Shown here: in pieces, positions 1 through 9,167 of the stretch
How positions within the stretch are numbered: position 1 is the first letter of the stretch
Layout of the letters: every line of letters begins with the position of its first letter
Made by a program: the position numbers and the translations under genes
NCBI GenBank assembly: GCA_947498935.1
Contig: CANMMM010000015.1
Coordinates: 62,001-126,000, forward strand
Reading direction: 5' to 3'
Length of the DNA: 64,000 nt
DNA from: an uncultured Aquimarina sp.
GTDB taxonomy: Bacteria > Bacteroidota > Bacteroidia > Flavobacteriales > Flavobacteriaceae
The notes under the pieces: model-generated
The model's input: the letters and a program-made list of their open reading frames with translations, nothing else
Told to the model about the DNA's origin: nothing
Database searches by the model: none

Positions 1-219
1 TGTTCTTAAATTTTGAACAGGTTATTTTTTTATCACTACAGAAATTTAGCTATTTTGGTAAGAAATTACTGAAAAACGTAAATAAAGATCATATTTAAAC
101 GTTTGTACTAATTATGATTAATCATATTAGTACTTTTTTTAGATAGCTTATATCCCTTTATATTGATCCATTTTTAATAGCTTTTTTTTATGTTTAATAA
201 AAAATAAATCATTTTTACT

Positions 220-227
220 TATATTTG
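220..227 (+). promoter_or_regulatory. Bacteroidota -7 promoter box of the first gene
   Basis: TATATTTG matches the TAnnTTTG -7 consensus of Bacteroidota promoters. It lies 24 bases before the ATG at 252, so it rules out any start codon upstream of about 235. I saw no clear -33 TTG at the usual distance. Confidence 0.55.
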
Positions 228-251
228 AAAAACATTAAAAAAATTGTAAAA

Positions 252-761
252 ATGAAAAAAATTGTAGTTGTACTTCTTTTTATTACTGGAACAGTTTTTT
301 CTCAAAATCTAAAAGAATTGAAAGAAGCTGCATTTGATGATGCGCAAAAATTATCGGATGCTTCTATGCAGCAAGATGTAAATACGGTTTTGATGTATAC
401 TCACCCTCTTATAGAAAAAAAATATGGTACAGTCAAATTAAAAGAAACAATAGAAGATATTTTTAGAACTATGAAAGCTCAAAGAATAAAAATAAAATCT
501 TCTACAATTGATGAAATTTCTGAAATAAAAAAAGAAAAAGGTGAATTTAGATGCTTAGCTAAAAATACTGTGAAGATGGATTTTAACGGAAGGGCTATAA
601 CACTAAAAAGTTCTTTATTTGGATTTTATAATAAAAAGAAAGGATATTGGCATTTTGTGGAGTCCAATAAACTCTTAAATGATCCTGAAACTAAAGAATT
701 ATTTAAAAACTTTAAGACTGAGATTTCTATTCCAGAAGATGAACAAATAGCAGAAAACTAG
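252..761 (+). CDS. Secreted hypothetical protein, 169 aa
   Basis: Family not recognised. The start is set at ATG 252 because the possible TTG at 225 overlaps the promoter box at 220-227; from 252 the protein begins with a normal Sec signal peptide (MKKIVVVLLFITGTVFSQ). The mature part of about 150 residues is Lys/Glu-rich with no transmembrane segment. Its pattern of a helical start, then YTHPLIEKKYG, then alternating strands ending in a Trp-containing segment (KKGYWHFVES) recalls small NTF2-like or DUF-type periplasmic proteins, but this is a guess. It is monocistronic and ends inside a strong hairpin shared with the convergent glnS gene. Certainly a gene; function unknown. Confidence 0.8.
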   Translation: MKKIVVVLLFITGTVFSQNLKELKEAAFDDAQKLSDASMQQDVNTVLMYTHPLIEKKYGTVKLKETIEDIFRTMKAQRIKIKSSTIDEISEIKKEKGEFRCLAKNTVKMDFNGRAITLKSSLFGFYNKKKGYWHFVESNKLLNDPETKELFKNFKTEISIPEDEQIAEN

Positions 762-783
762 TAAACTACTAGTTTTCTGCTAT
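747..783. terminator. Bidirectional terminator between two convergent genes
   Basis: Perfect 16-base inverted repeat ATAGCAGAAAACTAGT / ACTAGTTTTCTGCTAT (747-762 and 768-783) with a 5-base loop. It contains the stop codon of the upstream gene and ends 12 bases before the glnS stop. A/T-rich flanks on both sides suit termination in both directions. Confidence 0.7.
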
Positions 784-794
784 TTATAATTTAG

Positions 795-2843
795 TTATAA
801 ATATTTCTGAGTTACTACTGTTGCTTCTTCTTTTAATAACTCATTTGCATCATCTTTTGCATTGTTAATAAATTCAATAGCTTGTTCATTAAGTTGTACT
901 CCAGTAGTATCTAAAATAACACCTAGTGCGATCATAGTAGCTATTCTAGTACCTACTTTTTTCTTTGCTGTACCAAATAACGGTATTAATTCTTCTAAAG
1001 GTACTTCCTTAGCAGCTTCAATAATCTTTGTTTTAAGCACTTCTCGCTTAGCTTCTGGTAAATTTGTATACTTTTTACCAGCTCTCTTTATTTCCTCGAT
1101 TGGAGCTATCTTATTTTGCATATTTGGCTTAGCTATACCCTTAGTATTCCCTTGATTTGTGTTTTTTGGCTTTACTTTTGCCCAAGTATCACGTAATCCT
1201 ACAGTTTTATTAAATACCAATGCATTACTTGTACTGTCTACATCTACATTAAAATACCCTAATCGCTGAAATTGGAACTGCATAGCTGTAGTAGCTTCCT
1301 GTAAACTAGGTTCTACATATCCTGTTACAACTTGTAAAGATGATGGATTGATAAACTCCATGAACTCTTTATCTTTATGTCCGTCAGGAGCTTCATCGCT
1401 AAACAAACGATCGTATATTCTAATTTCAGCAGGAATTGCATGTGCTATAGACACCCAATGTAGTGTACCTTTTACATTTCGTTTAGATGCTTCGGTTCCG
1501 CTACCCGACTTACTTTCTGCATCATACGTACAATGAATCTCGGTAATTGTTCCATTTTCATCTTTGATCACACTTTCTCCCTTGATAATATATGCATTTT
1601 TTAAGCGCACTTCTTTTCCTAAGGTAAGTCTAAAAAATTTAGTACCTGCATTCTCTTTAAAGTCTTCTCTTTCAATATACAATTCTTTAGAAAAGGGAAC
1701 TTTTCGTGTTCCTGCTGTAGCATCTTCGGGATTATTTTCTGCTTCTAACCATTCCTCTTCTCCGGCTGGATAATTGGTAATAACAAGTTTTACAGGGTCT
1801 ACTACTCCCATAACTCTTGTGGCCTTTTTATTGAGGTCTTCCCTAACACAAAATTCCAATAAAGAAACATCGATTACATTCTCTCGCTTAGCCACACCTA
1901 CAGTTTCTACAAACTTTTTGATAGCTTCTGGAGTATACCCTCTTCTTCTTAATCCAGAGATAGTAGGCATTCGAGGATCGTCCCATCCAGTTACAGCTCC
2001 TTCATTAACTAATCTTAGTAACTTACGCTTACTCATGATTGTATAACTCAGGTTTAGCCGTGCAAACTCTCTTTGCTTAGGTCTAATAGTTCCTTCTGTA
2101 TAGATTTGATCTAAAAACCAGTCATATAATTTTCTATGGGGCTTAAATTCTAATGAACATAAAGAATGAGAAATATTTTCTATATAATCACTCTCTCCAT
2201 GTGTCCAATCATACATCGGATATATACACCAATCATCACCTGTTCTATGGTGTGATTTCTTAATGATTCTATACATTAATGGATCTCTCATGAGCATATT
2301 AGGATCAGCCATATCGATCTTAGCTCTAAGAACATACGCACCTTCTTCGAATTCTCCTGCTTTCATTCGTTCGAAAAGCGCTAAGTTTTCTTCTGGTGAT
2401 GTATCTCTATAAGGGCTGTTGATTCCTGGTTCAGTGGTAGTTCCTTTTTGTGCAGCAATTTCATCTGAAGATTGTGCATCTACATATGCTTTTCCATCTT
2501 TGATAAGTTGTACAGTCCATTGGTATAATTGTTCAAAATAATCAGAAGAATAACATTCTTTATCCCATTGATATCCTAACCAAGCGATGTCTTTTTTTAT
2601 AGCGTCTACATACTCTTGTTCTTCTTTGGCTGGATTTGTATCATCAAATCTAAGATTTACAGGTGCATTATATCTCAAACCTAACCCAAAACTAATACCT
2701 ATCGCCTTGGTATGTCCAATATGTAGGTACCCATTAGGTTCTGGAGGAAATCTAAAACGTAATGTACCGTTTTCCATTCCATTAGAAATATCTTCTTCTA
2801 TGATATGCTCTATAAAATTGAGAGATTTTTTTTCTTCTATCAT
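795..2843 (-). CDS. glnS: Glutamine--tRNA ligase with YqeY-like C-terminal domain
   Basis: Charges tRNA-Gln with glutamine in the cytosol. At 682 aa it is much longer than the ~554 aa E. coli enzyme. The class I signature HIGH is at residues 41-44 (FPPEPNGYLHIGH) and the KMSKS-equivalent MSKRK at 270-274; the GlnRS-typical DDTNP and DDWCIYPMYDW segments are also present. The extra ~115 C-terminal residues (Lys/Glu/Ala-rich, helical, with LIPLFGTAKKKVGTR) match the GlnRS/YqeY fusion common in Bacteroidota. The gene is alone on its strand, has a good upstream promoter, and shares a terminator with the convergent first gene. Confidence 0.97.
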   Translation of the reverse strand: MIEEKKSLNFIEHIIEEDISNGMENGTLRFRFPPEPNGYLHIGHTKAIGISFGLGLRYNAPVNLRFDDTNPAKEEQEYVDAIKKDIAWLGYQWDKECYSSDYFEQLYQWTVQLIKDGKAYVDAQSSDEIAAQKGTTTEPGINSPYRDTSPEENLALFERMKAGEFEEGAYVLRAKIDMADPNMLMRDPLMYRIIKKSHHRTGDDWCIYPMYDWTHGESDYIENISHSLCSLEFKPHRKLYDWFLDQIYTEGTIRPKQREFARLNLSYTIMSKRKLLRLVNEGAVTGWDDPRMPTISGLRRRGYTPEAIKKFVETVGVAKRENVIDVSLLEFCVREDLNKKATRVMGVVDPVKLVITNYPAGEEEWLEAENNPEDATAGTRKVPFSKELYIEREDFKENAGTKFFRLTLGKEVRLKNAYIIKGESVIKDENGTITEIHCTYDAESKSGSGTEASKRNVKGTLHWVSIAHAIPAEIRIYDRLFSDEAPDGHKDKEFMEFINPSSLQVVTGYVEPSLQEATTAMQFQFQRLGYFNVDVDSTSNALVFNKTVGLRDTWAKVKPKNTNQGNTKGIAKPNMQNKIAPIEEIKRAGKKYTNLPEAKREVLKTKIIEAAKEVPLEELIPLFGTAKKKVGTRIATMIALGVILDTTGVQLNEQAIEFINNAKDDANELLKEEATVVTQKYL

Positions 2844-2918
2844 TGTTTAAAATGCTTTCTATTATTTCATCAACTATCACTTATGTGATAATTATCAACA
2901 GGGCTATGCCGAGAATTA

Positions 2919-2947
2919 CAAAACTACTAATATTTCTATTGAAGCAA
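2919..2947 (-). promoter_or_regulatory. Promoter of glnS
   Basis: Read on the minus strand there is TTG (2947-2945), an 18-base spacer, and TAGTTTTG (2926-2919), a full match to the Bacteroidota TTG-N17-23-TAnnTTTG promoter. It would give a leader of about 70 bases before the glnS ATG at 2843. Confidence 0.55.
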
Positions 2948-3107
2948 GTTAGAATACTAGAAATCTATTTGTGTAATAGAAACTGATGCTCCCATTAATG
3001 GGTTACTCCTCCCCTATTCAACTAAAAAAGGGGCAATTTCGATATAAAAAGGGTTCTTTGCCCCTATGCTATTCAAAAACATTCTATGTATATTTGTAGA
3101 AAAATTA

Positions 3108-3464
3108 GTGGGATTAATTACACTCAAGAACATCAAGGTATATGCATATCACGGATGTTTAGTAGAAGAAAAAAAGATTGGATCGGACTATAGAATAGAT
3201 TTAACTGTTACAGCCGATCTCAGTGCCTCTGCTGCTTCGGATCAATTAGCTGATACAGTAGATTATGTGCATCTAAATCATATTGTAAAAGAAGAAATGG
3301 CTATTCGTTCTAAATTATTAGAACATGCAGCAGAAAGAATACTACAGCGAATTCTAAAAGAACTACCCCTAGTTACAGAAGCTGTAGTAGATGTTTCAAA
3401 AATAAATCCTCCTATTGGTGGAAATGTAGAAATGGTAACGATTTCTAGACAGAAAAAAAGATAA
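3108..3464 (+). CDS. folB: Dihydroneopterin aldolase
   Basis: Converts 7,8-dihydroneopterin to 6-hydroxymethyl-dihydropterin in folate synthesis. From the GTG at 3108 it is 118 aa, the family length, beginning VGLITLKNIKVYAYHGC. The conserved early Glu (CLVEEKKIG), the LADTVDYVHL segment and the C-terminal Lys loop KINPPIGG are visible. An upstream in-frame ATG at 3066 would add 14 hydrophobic residues not seen in the family and would lie before a -7-like box TATATTTG (3089-3096), so I prefer GTG. That box would leave a very short leader. The tRNA-Cys gene follows 55 bases downstream. Confidence 0.93.
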   Translation: MGLITLKNIKVYAYHGCLVEEKKIGSDYRIDLTVTADLSASAASDQLADTVDYVHLNHIVKEEMAIRSKLLEHAAERILQRILKELPLVTEAVVDVSKINPPIGGNVEMVTISRQKKR

Positions 3465-3519
3465 TTTTAACAATTTGTAAGAATTATTTTTATACATTTG
3501 CCATCCTAAAGTTATAAAG

Positions 3520-3590
3520 GGTGTCGTGGCCGAGTGGCTAGGCAGTGGTCTGCAACACCATCTACAGCGGTTCGAATCCGCTCGACACCT
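3520..3590 (+). tRNA. tRNA-Cys (GCA)
   Basis: The sequence folds into a cloverleaf: acceptor arms GGTGTCG / CGACACC, anticodon stem GTGGT/ACCAT with loop CTGCAAC (anticodon GCA), and T-arm with GGTTCGAATCC. It is 71 bases long with discriminator T, and CCA is not encoded. A -7 box TACATTTG (3493-3500) lies 20 bases upstream and a hairpin terminator follows. Confidence 0.95.
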
Positions 3591-3594
3591 CAAA

Positions 3595-3625
3595 AAAAAT
3601 CCTGTAGAAACCTACAGGATTTTTT
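3595..3625 (+). terminator. Rho-independent terminator after tRNA-Cys
   Basis: Inverted repeat AAAAATCCTGTAG / CTACAGGATTTTT with a 4-base loop and a run of T on the 3' side, directly behind the tRNA. It may also serve the convergent LysE-type gene. Confidence 0.75.
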
Positions 3626-3653
3626 AGTTTTTAAGATATACTCTTTTCTTAAC

Positions 3654-4334
3654 TTAAGGTGTGATTTTCTCTATCCTATCCTTGATATTTTGTTCCATTT
3701 TAGTAGGTAGTACTCCTTTCATTATCAAAAAAATGCCGAATACAAACATGATCATACTGATTATTCTTTTGATCAAGTAGATACGTTTTGGTGTTAATTT
3801 TCTCTTTAATCTTTTAGCTAGTAGTATTTTGATAATATCTACTACTAAATACGTGAGTAGTACTGTTAGAAAGAAAAAAATGATACGATTTGTATCCATA
3901 TCCATCTGAGGACCAGCTACTACAATAATTCCTATCCAAAAACCTAATACTCCTATGTTTATGAAATTTAATAGAAATCCTTTAAAAAAAAGCATTATAT
4001 ACTTATGTTTATGTATAATGGCTACAGATGTATCTCTATGTTTCTGATAATTCTTCTTTTCTTTTACAAAAGAGATAATACCGTAGGTACATAACAGCAT
4101 TCCTCCAAAAATGAATAAAGCAGGATCATCTTTTATTTTTTCTAATATCTGATTGGTACCTAAATACGCTATTAAAATAAAAGTAATATCAGCTGCTATT
4201 ACTCCTATATCTAATGCTAATGCAGCTCTAAAACCTTTAATAGCAGCAGTTTCTAATAAAACAAAAAAAACAGGCCCTATTAAAAAAGCTAGTATACAAC
4301 CTAGAGGTATGGCTGCCTGAGCATCTTGAAACAT
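3654..4334 (-). CDS. LysE-family amino-acid exporter
   Basis: Inner-membrane protein of 226 aa with about six hydrophobic segments. The family signature lies at the N-terminus: a Gly/Pro-rich first helix (LGCILAFLIGPVFFVLLETA) followed by GFRAALALDIGVIAAD. LysE/RhtB members export amino acids or related small molecules by proton exchange; the substrate cannot be read from sequence. It is monocistronic and convergent with tRNA-Cys. A possible -7 box (TAAATTTG on the minus strand, 4365-4358) lies about 25 bases upstream of the ATG, but no clear -33 was found. Confidence 0.88.
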   Translation of the reverse strand: MFQDAQAAIPLGCILAFLIGPVFFVLLETAAIKGFRAALALDIGVIAADITFILIAYLGTNQILEKIKDDPALFIFGGMLLCTYGIISFVKEKKNYQKHRDTSVAIIHKHKYIMLFFKGFLLNFINIGVLGFWIGIIVVAGPQMDMDTNRIIFFFLTVLLTYLVVDIIKILLAKRLKRKLTPKRIYLIKRIISMIMFVFGIFLIMKGVLPTKMEQNIKDRIEKITP

Positions 4335-4472
4335 AATTTATGGAAGAAAATTTCTTACAAATTTACACAATACTTATTGAAGTGTTTTAAACTTTTTTGC
4401 TTTTCACTAGAAGCAAAAAATTTAGCTATAGATCATTTATAAAATAGATGCAATAGAACATGCATCATACTA

Positions 4473-5150
4473 TTAATTCATTTCTATAATCTTTCCTCCG
4501 AATGTCTTCTTACTATCTATTTCTGTTGGATTTCCATAAATACGCACAGTACCACCAGCAGTTGTAGTAGCTTTTACATATTTACTAGCATATACGCTAG
4601 CCTTACCACCAGCACTAATTTTAACTACCGTATTTACAGTTTTTAGTAATTCAGATTTAAATTGTCCACCAGCTTGTACATTTACTTCTTGATTTTTTGC
4701 GGTTCCTTCTAGATACAAAGCTCCTCCACTTACAGCTTTGGCTAGTAATTGATTCGTGTCTATAGCAGCATGAATGCTACCACCTTCCTGTGCTCTTAGG
4801 TCTAATCCTTCTGCTTCAAGCGTACCTTTTAAACGTACTGAAGCACCTTCATTAACATCTATCTTAGAAAGTGAAGTATACTGTACAATCACAACTGTAT
4901 TAGAAGACTCCCAAGTATTACGTAATGACATTTTTACTTTCAGTACACCATCTTTATTAATGATATCAACTTTTCTACGATTGATCCCAGATATTTCTAC
5001 CTTATTTTCAGACCCTTTCTGTAATTTAATTTCGATCTTATCAAACACTTTTAGAACATCAAAATCTCCAACATTTCTAGTAATTACATCTTGTGCTTGT
5101 ACTGTAATAGTTGTTACAAATAGTAACAGTGCTGTCATTAATTTTTTCAT
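4473..5150 (-). CDS. DUF2807 (head GIN domain) exported protein
   Basis: A 225 aa protein with an N-terminal signal peptide (MKKLMTALLLFVTTITVQAQ). The rest is a right-handed beta-helix-like repeat typical of DUF2807/GIN-domain auto-transporter adhesin-like proteins: a start such as RNVGDFDVLKVFDKIEIKL, repeated strands with Gly-Gly turns (AQEGGSIHA, VSGGALYLEG, SAGGKASVYA, TAGGTVRIYG), and the Asn/Lys-rich ends of each turn. The family is very common in Bacteroidota and has no settled function; it is probably periplasmic or surface-associated. It is 105 bases downstream of rnr on the same strand but reads as an independent gene. Confidence 0.85.
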   Translation of the reverse strand: MKKLMTALLLFVTTITVQAQDVITRNVGDFDVLKVFDKIEIKLQKGSENKVEISGINRRKVDIINKDGVLKVKMSLRNTWESSNTVVIVQYTSLSKIDVNEGASVRLKGTLEAEGLDLRAQEGGSIHAAIDTNQLLAKAVSGGALYLEGTAKNQEVNVQAGGQFKSELLKTVNTVVKISAGGKASVYASKYVKATTTAGGTVRIYGNPTEIDSKKTFGGKIIEMN

Positions 5151-5255
5151 TGACGCTATTTTTAAAATAATTATTATGTGACTATAAATGATATATAAAA
5201 TTCAATAAGGTAACTTATTGGTCTTATAAATTCTTAAAAACTAACTCATTTTACA

Positions 5256-7466
5256 TTATGCTTCTACTTCTTCTCTGGCAGCCACTAGTGTAAAATCTAA
5301 ATGTCTCTTTATTAAATCAGCATTCTTAACTCTTACATACACTTCATCTCCTAATTGATATATCTTTTTAGACTGCTGACCTATCACAGCATATTCATCT
5401 TGATCGAATATGTAATGATCATCATTCATATCTTTTAATCGAATCATCCCCTCACACTTATTACTTATAATTTCTACATAAATTCCCCATTCTGTAACTC
5501 CAGAAATTACTCCTAGAAACTCTTCGTCTTCGTGATCCTTCATAAATTTTATTTGCATAAATTTTATAGAATCACGTTCTGCACTAGCCGCTAAATTTTC
5601 CATAGAACTACTGTGATTACATCGTTCCTCATAGTCTTCTTCGGCTACCGTATTTCCTTTATCTAGATAATGCTGTAGCAAACGATGTGCCATCACGTCT
5701 GGATATCTTCTTATCGGTGATGTAAAATGCGAATAATACTCAAATGCCAAACCATAATGACCGATATTACGAGTTGTATACTCTGCCTTACTCATACTTC
5801 TGATCGCCAATGTATCTACTAAGTTTTGTTCTTTTTTTCCTTGTACATCTTTTAATAATCCATTGAGTGATTGCGTAGTCGTCTTACGATCTCTTAAATC
5901 TAGTTTATAACCAAATCTACCGATGACATTTTGTAGAGCGGCTAATTTTTCGTCATTAGGTTCGTCATGTACTCTATAAACAAATGTTTTTTTAGGATTC
6001 TGTTTTCCGATGAATTCTGCCACTTTTTTATTAGCTAATAGCATAAACTCTTCGATCAACTTGTTTGCGTCCTTAGATGTCTTAAAAAACACTCCTACAG
6101 GATTGTTTTCTTCGCTTAGTTGGAATTTTACTTCTACTTTATCAAAAGAAATGGCTCCTTTCTGCATTCTTTTACTTCGCATGATTTTAGCCAGTGCATC
6201 TAGTTTTAGAATTGCGGTAGCAACAGCACTATCCGCATCATATGCTTCGCCAGTGAGTGAAATAGCTGCAGGAATATGTTTTTCTTTGGTTTCTATTATA
6301 TGCTGTGCTTCTTCGTATGCGAATCTCGCATCTGAATACGTAACAGTTCTACCAAACCATTGTTGTTGTATTTCAGCTTTTTCATTCATTTCGAATACAG
6401 CAGAAAACGTATATTTTTCTTCATGTGGCCTTAGAGAACAAGCATTATTAGACAATACTTCGGGCAGCATAGGCACTACCCTATCCACTAGATATACCGA
6501 AGTAGCCCTTTCGTAAGCTTCATCATCTAATATCGTTCCAGGCTGTACATAATGTGATACATCTGCTATATGAATTCCTATTTCATAATTTCCATTCTCT
6601 AGCGCTCTAAATGACAAAGCATCATCAAAATCTTTGGCATCCTTAGGATCGATAGTAAACGTAAGGATATTACGCATATCTCTACGTTTTTTAATTTCCT
6701 CCTCTTGGATACTCGTATCTAACTCATCTGCATAAGCCTCTACTTCTTTTGGAAATTCATAAGGTAATCCATATTGTGCTAGAATTGAATGTATTTCTGT
6801 ATGATGATCGCCGGGTTTACCTAGTACTTTTACTATTTTTCCAAAAGGAGATTCTGCTTTCTCTGGCCAATCCTCAATCTTTACCAATACCTTATCCCCA
6901 TCTTCTGCATCTTTAATCTTTTTGATAGGTACAAAAATATCTGTATACATTCTACCATCTTGCATGTTTACAAATGCGTAGTTTTTCTGAATCTCTATAA
7001 CTCCTACAAACTCATCTCTTTTGCGCTTAATAATTCGAGTAATTTCACCTTCGCTTTTCCCTCTACGTCTTCTTTTATAGACATATACTTCTACTTCATC
7101 TCCATGTAATGCTTTATTCAAATTCATAGAAGGGATAAAAATATCTTCTTCTAATTCTTCTACAATTACATAACCACTCCCCTTAGAAGTGATATCTAAG
7201 ATACCCGTGTAGGTATTTACATTAGGTACAATTTTAAATTTACCTCTAGTTATTTCTTCTATTTCCTTTTTAGCAGCTAACTGCGATAATTTTTTAACGA
7301 TCTGATTGCGACTACTTGGGTCATTAACACCTAATTTAGCAGCAATCTGCTTATAATTAAACGAATTGGTAGGTTCTGATTTTAGTATCTTTAGGATACT
7401 GCGGGTAAGATTCTCTATTTTGGGAGTTTTCTTTTTATTTCTATTCCTTCTATTTTTTCTCTTCAT
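5256..7466 (-). CDS. rnr: Ribonuclease R (3'-5' exoribonuclease)
   Basis: Degrades structured RNA processively from the 3' end. The 736 aa show the family order: a very basic N-terminus (MKRKNRRNRNKKKTPK), a winged-helix-like region to about residue 65, cold-shock domains with RGKFKIVPN and GSGYVIVEE, the RNB catalytic domain with the metal-binding Asp cluster FTIDPKDAKDFDDALS, the late RNB motif HFTSPIRRYPDVMAHRLL, and a C-terminal S1 domain (GVISGVTEWGIYVEI). All key Asp residues are present. The gene is alone, and the long gene-free stretch upstream carries the candidate origin. Confidence 0.97.
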   Translation of the reverse strand: MKRKNRRNRNKKKTPKIENLTRSILKILKSEPTNSFNYKQIAAKLGVNDPSSRNQIVKKLSQLAAKKEIEEITRGKFKIVPNVNTYTGILDITSKGSGYVIVEELEEDIFIPSMNLNKALHGDEVEVYVYKRRRRGKSEGEITRIIKRKRDEFVGVIEIQKNYAFVNMQDGRMYTDIFVPIKKIKDAEDGDKVLVKIEDWPEKAESPFGKIVKVLGKPGDHHTEIHSILAQYGLPYEFPKEVEAYADELDTSIQEEEIKKRRDMRNILTFTIDPKDAKDFDDALSFRALENGNYEIGIHIADVSHYVQPGTILDDEAYERATSVYLVDRVVPMLPEVLSNNACSLRPHEEKYTFSAVFEMNEKAEIQQQWFGRTVTYSDARFAYEEAQHIIETKEKHIPAAISLTGEAYDADSAVATAILKLDALAKIMRSKRMQKGAISFDKVEVKFQLSEENNPVGVFFKTSKDANKLIEEFMLLANKKVAEFIGKQNPKKTFVYRVHDEPNDEKLAALQNVIGRFGYKLDLRDRKTTTQSLNGLLKDVQGKKEQNLVDTLAIRSMSKAEYTTRNIGHYGLAFEYYSHFTSPIRRYPDVMAHRLLQHYLDKGNTVAEEDYEERCNHSSSMENLAASAERDSIKFMQIKFMKDHEDEEFLGVISGVTEWGIYVEIISNKCEGMIRLKDMNDDHYIFDQDEYAVIGQQSKKIYQLGDEVYVRVKNADLIKRHLDFTLVAAREEVEA

Positions 7467-7682
7467 TATTTTTTTTAGTGTGGTATGCTATAAAATTAAG
7501 GGTTATCTTATAACATTAGTTATTTTATCTATAAACTTTATTTAGTTATAGTAGTCTACCTGTTTTTAATAAAATACACTGATTTTCAGTTTTTTATGTA
7601 TATATTTTTTTAACAAATTAATATTTTTTTCTTAAATTTATCTTAAATAAACTATCAATATTCCTTACTCCTACCCCAACTT

Positions 7683-7880
7683 ATGAAATTAACCCTCCAA
7701 AAAATCAAAAAAATTCACATTATAATTCTACTGTTTATATTCATTTTTTTAACGGGTATTTATTCATTTACGATCTACATCGATCATGCTATCGATCAAA
7801 GAATAAGACCTAAGAAAAAAGTACAATCTAGTGGTACTGCGTATCTATGGGAGAGAATACCTAAATCTTATTTTAATTAG
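7683..7880 (+). CDS. Small single-pass membrane protein, 65 aa
   Basis: Unrecognised. A short basic N-terminus (MKLTLQKIKKIH) is followed by one strongly hydrophobic helix (residues 13-33) and a short polar tail with several Lys/Arg. The next gene follows on the same strand after 33 bases, suggesting co-transcription. No homology can be claimed; support comes from the clean membrane-protein pattern and the neighbour. Confidence 0.5.
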   Translation: MKLTLQKIKKIHIIILLFIFIFLTGIYSFTIYIDHAIDQRIRPKKKVQSSGTAYLWERIPKSYFN

Positions 7881-7913
7881 TATATTTAGGCATAACGTAT
7901 CAGGATTTTATTT

Positions 7914-8153
7914 ATGAAAGATTTTATTACAATTGCTACATTCACTCATCCTAACGATTATGCAATATTACGACTTCTTTTAGAAAGAGAAAATATTTCT
8001 TTCTTTTTTGAAAATGAAACTATGGTTAGTGTTTTCCCGTTTTATTCTAATGCATTAGGGGGTATCCATCTCAAAATTCATCCAAAGGACAAGGCAATTG
8101 TACAACAAATAATTGATGACCTGAATACGAACTCTCATCTACGAATATTGTAG
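7914..8153 (+). CDS. DUF2007 domain protein (putative signal-transducing)
   Basis: A 79 aa cytosolic protein matching the DUF2007 pattern: FITIATFTHPNDYAILRLLLERE, then an Asn/Glu turn, a Gly-rich segment ALGGIHLKIHPKD, and a final helix KAIVQQIIDDL. Family members are small ferredoxin-like-fold proteins of unknown function. It follows the 65 aa membrane-protein gene by 33 bases. Behind it begins the gene-free stretch with the family A repeat and DnaA-box-like sites. Confidence 0.75.
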   Translation: MKDFITIATFTHPNDYAILRLLLERENISFFFENETMVSVFPFYSNALGGIHLKIHPKDKAIVQQIIDDLNTNSHLRIL

Positions 8154-8212
8154 CAATAGTCGTACCATTTTACCTTTATTTACATAACTATCTCATTTTC
8201 TAATTCTTATTA

Positions 8213-8300
8213 GGGCGTTACCCAAGGGTCGGGCTATCCGTTCCAATTCCTCGCACTTCCTAAAGTCAGGCTGCGGGATTTCCTCTACTATCCCTAACGC
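8213..8300 (-). repeat. Family A palindromic repeat, copy A1
   Basis: Runs from GGGCGTTACCC to CCCTAACGC and contains the family core GGGTCGGGCTATCCG. Its middle is the type without the A/T hairpin (as in A2 and A6). It is inverted relative to A2 and A3. It sits 60 bases after the DUF2007 stop. Confidence 0.8.
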
Positions 8301-8390
8301 AAGACTACACTTATAAAACACAACTAAAAATTCGTAATCAATCAATTCAATACTCAATACGTAGTTTTAAATACATACATATACTTGTCA

Positions 8391-8850
8391 ACATATATCA
8401 TATATATATCTTTTTTCTTTTTTAAAATTTAAAATAAAAATACTGATTATTATAGGCTGTTAATAGCGGTATAACTTTATTCAGTTTTTTTTGTTTTTAA
8501 AGTTAGTTGTAATTCTTAGTAAGATATGAACAGGTTATTAATAAGGTAACTCATTGATATACTTTAAAAACGTTATTTTAGTCAACAGTTGTTAATACAT
8601 TATACACATTTGTATTTATTGATATATTAGATCAAAAATGACAGTTCATAACACTAAATTAATATTGGAAAAGTGTTCCAAAAAAACAGCATAATTTATT
8701 TTGATATTTGACCAAGTAGCTTGTATTCTAATAAAAACGTAGATAACCAAAAAAAGTTCCTTTATTTTAAGAACTATTTATACACATTAGCTGTTAACAC
8801 AAGTTAATGGGTTATTAACATAGAGGTAATAAACGTAGTGGTTATACACA
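8391..8850. other. Candidate chromosomal replication origin (oriC)
   Basis: Inside the 1,014-base gene-free stretch (8154-9167) there are three exact copies of TTATACACA, one mismatch from the DnaA box TTATCCACA, all on the + strand at 8600-8608, 8778-8786 and 8842-8850. Related sites GTTATTAACA (8811) and GTTAACACA (8792) lie among them. A very AT-rich tract with ATATATATC (8391-8420) could be an unwinding element. No dnaA gene is in the window, so this is inference from box clustering only. Confidence 0.4.
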
Positions 8851-8979
8851 ATAGCAGTAGTAATTATAGATAGTATATTGATATGTAATATATTAAGTGT
8901 ATTTCACTTTCTAAGGCTAAAAATAGGATGCGCAGAAGTACATATGAGTGTAGAGGCATATAGAAGGCTTCCTTATTTT

Positions 8980-9110
8980 TTAATTTGTTATAAAACGACC
9001 TTTTACACTCAATTTTTTAGTTCGTAGTGTTGCTATGCAACTAAAAACTACTGCATTTGATCATAACAGCTTTGTTTTTTGCTGAAATCAAAAAAGTGTA
9101 CACCACTTCG
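8980..9110 (+). repeat. Family B MITE-like repeat, degenerate copy B1
   Basis: Retains the family B body (ATAAAACGACCTTTTACACTC, the TGCTATGCAACTAAAAA core, GCTGAAATCAAAAAAGTG) and the right end CACCACTTC, but the left terminal repeat is lost. It ends about 20 bases before the -7 box of rpiB. Confidence 0.65.
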
Positions 9111-9130
9111 ATTACTTAGTAGGATTAAAG

Positions 9131-9138
9131 TATCTTTG
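9131..9138 (+). promoter_or_regulatory. -7 promoter box of rpiB
   Basis: TATCTTTG matches TAnnTTTG and lies 29 bases before the rpiB GTG start. No convincing -33 TTG was found; the upstream DNA is the right end of repeat B1. Confidence 0.45.
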
Positions 9139-9167
9139 TTCGTATAAATTATAAAAGAATACAAGTT

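Noticed and set aside
225..251. TTG start of the first gene at 225
   Set aside because: It overlaps the -7 box 220-227; ATG 252 gives a normal signal peptide.
3066..3107. Upstream ATG start for folB
   Set aside because: It adds 14 hydrophobic residues foreign to the family and precedes a -7 promoter box at 3089-3096; GTG 3108 gives the normal length.
6010..6516. 168-codon + strand frame inside rnr
   Set aside because: It lies antisense to the RNB domain of rnr, whose catalytic motifs are intact; the antisense product has no recognisable features.
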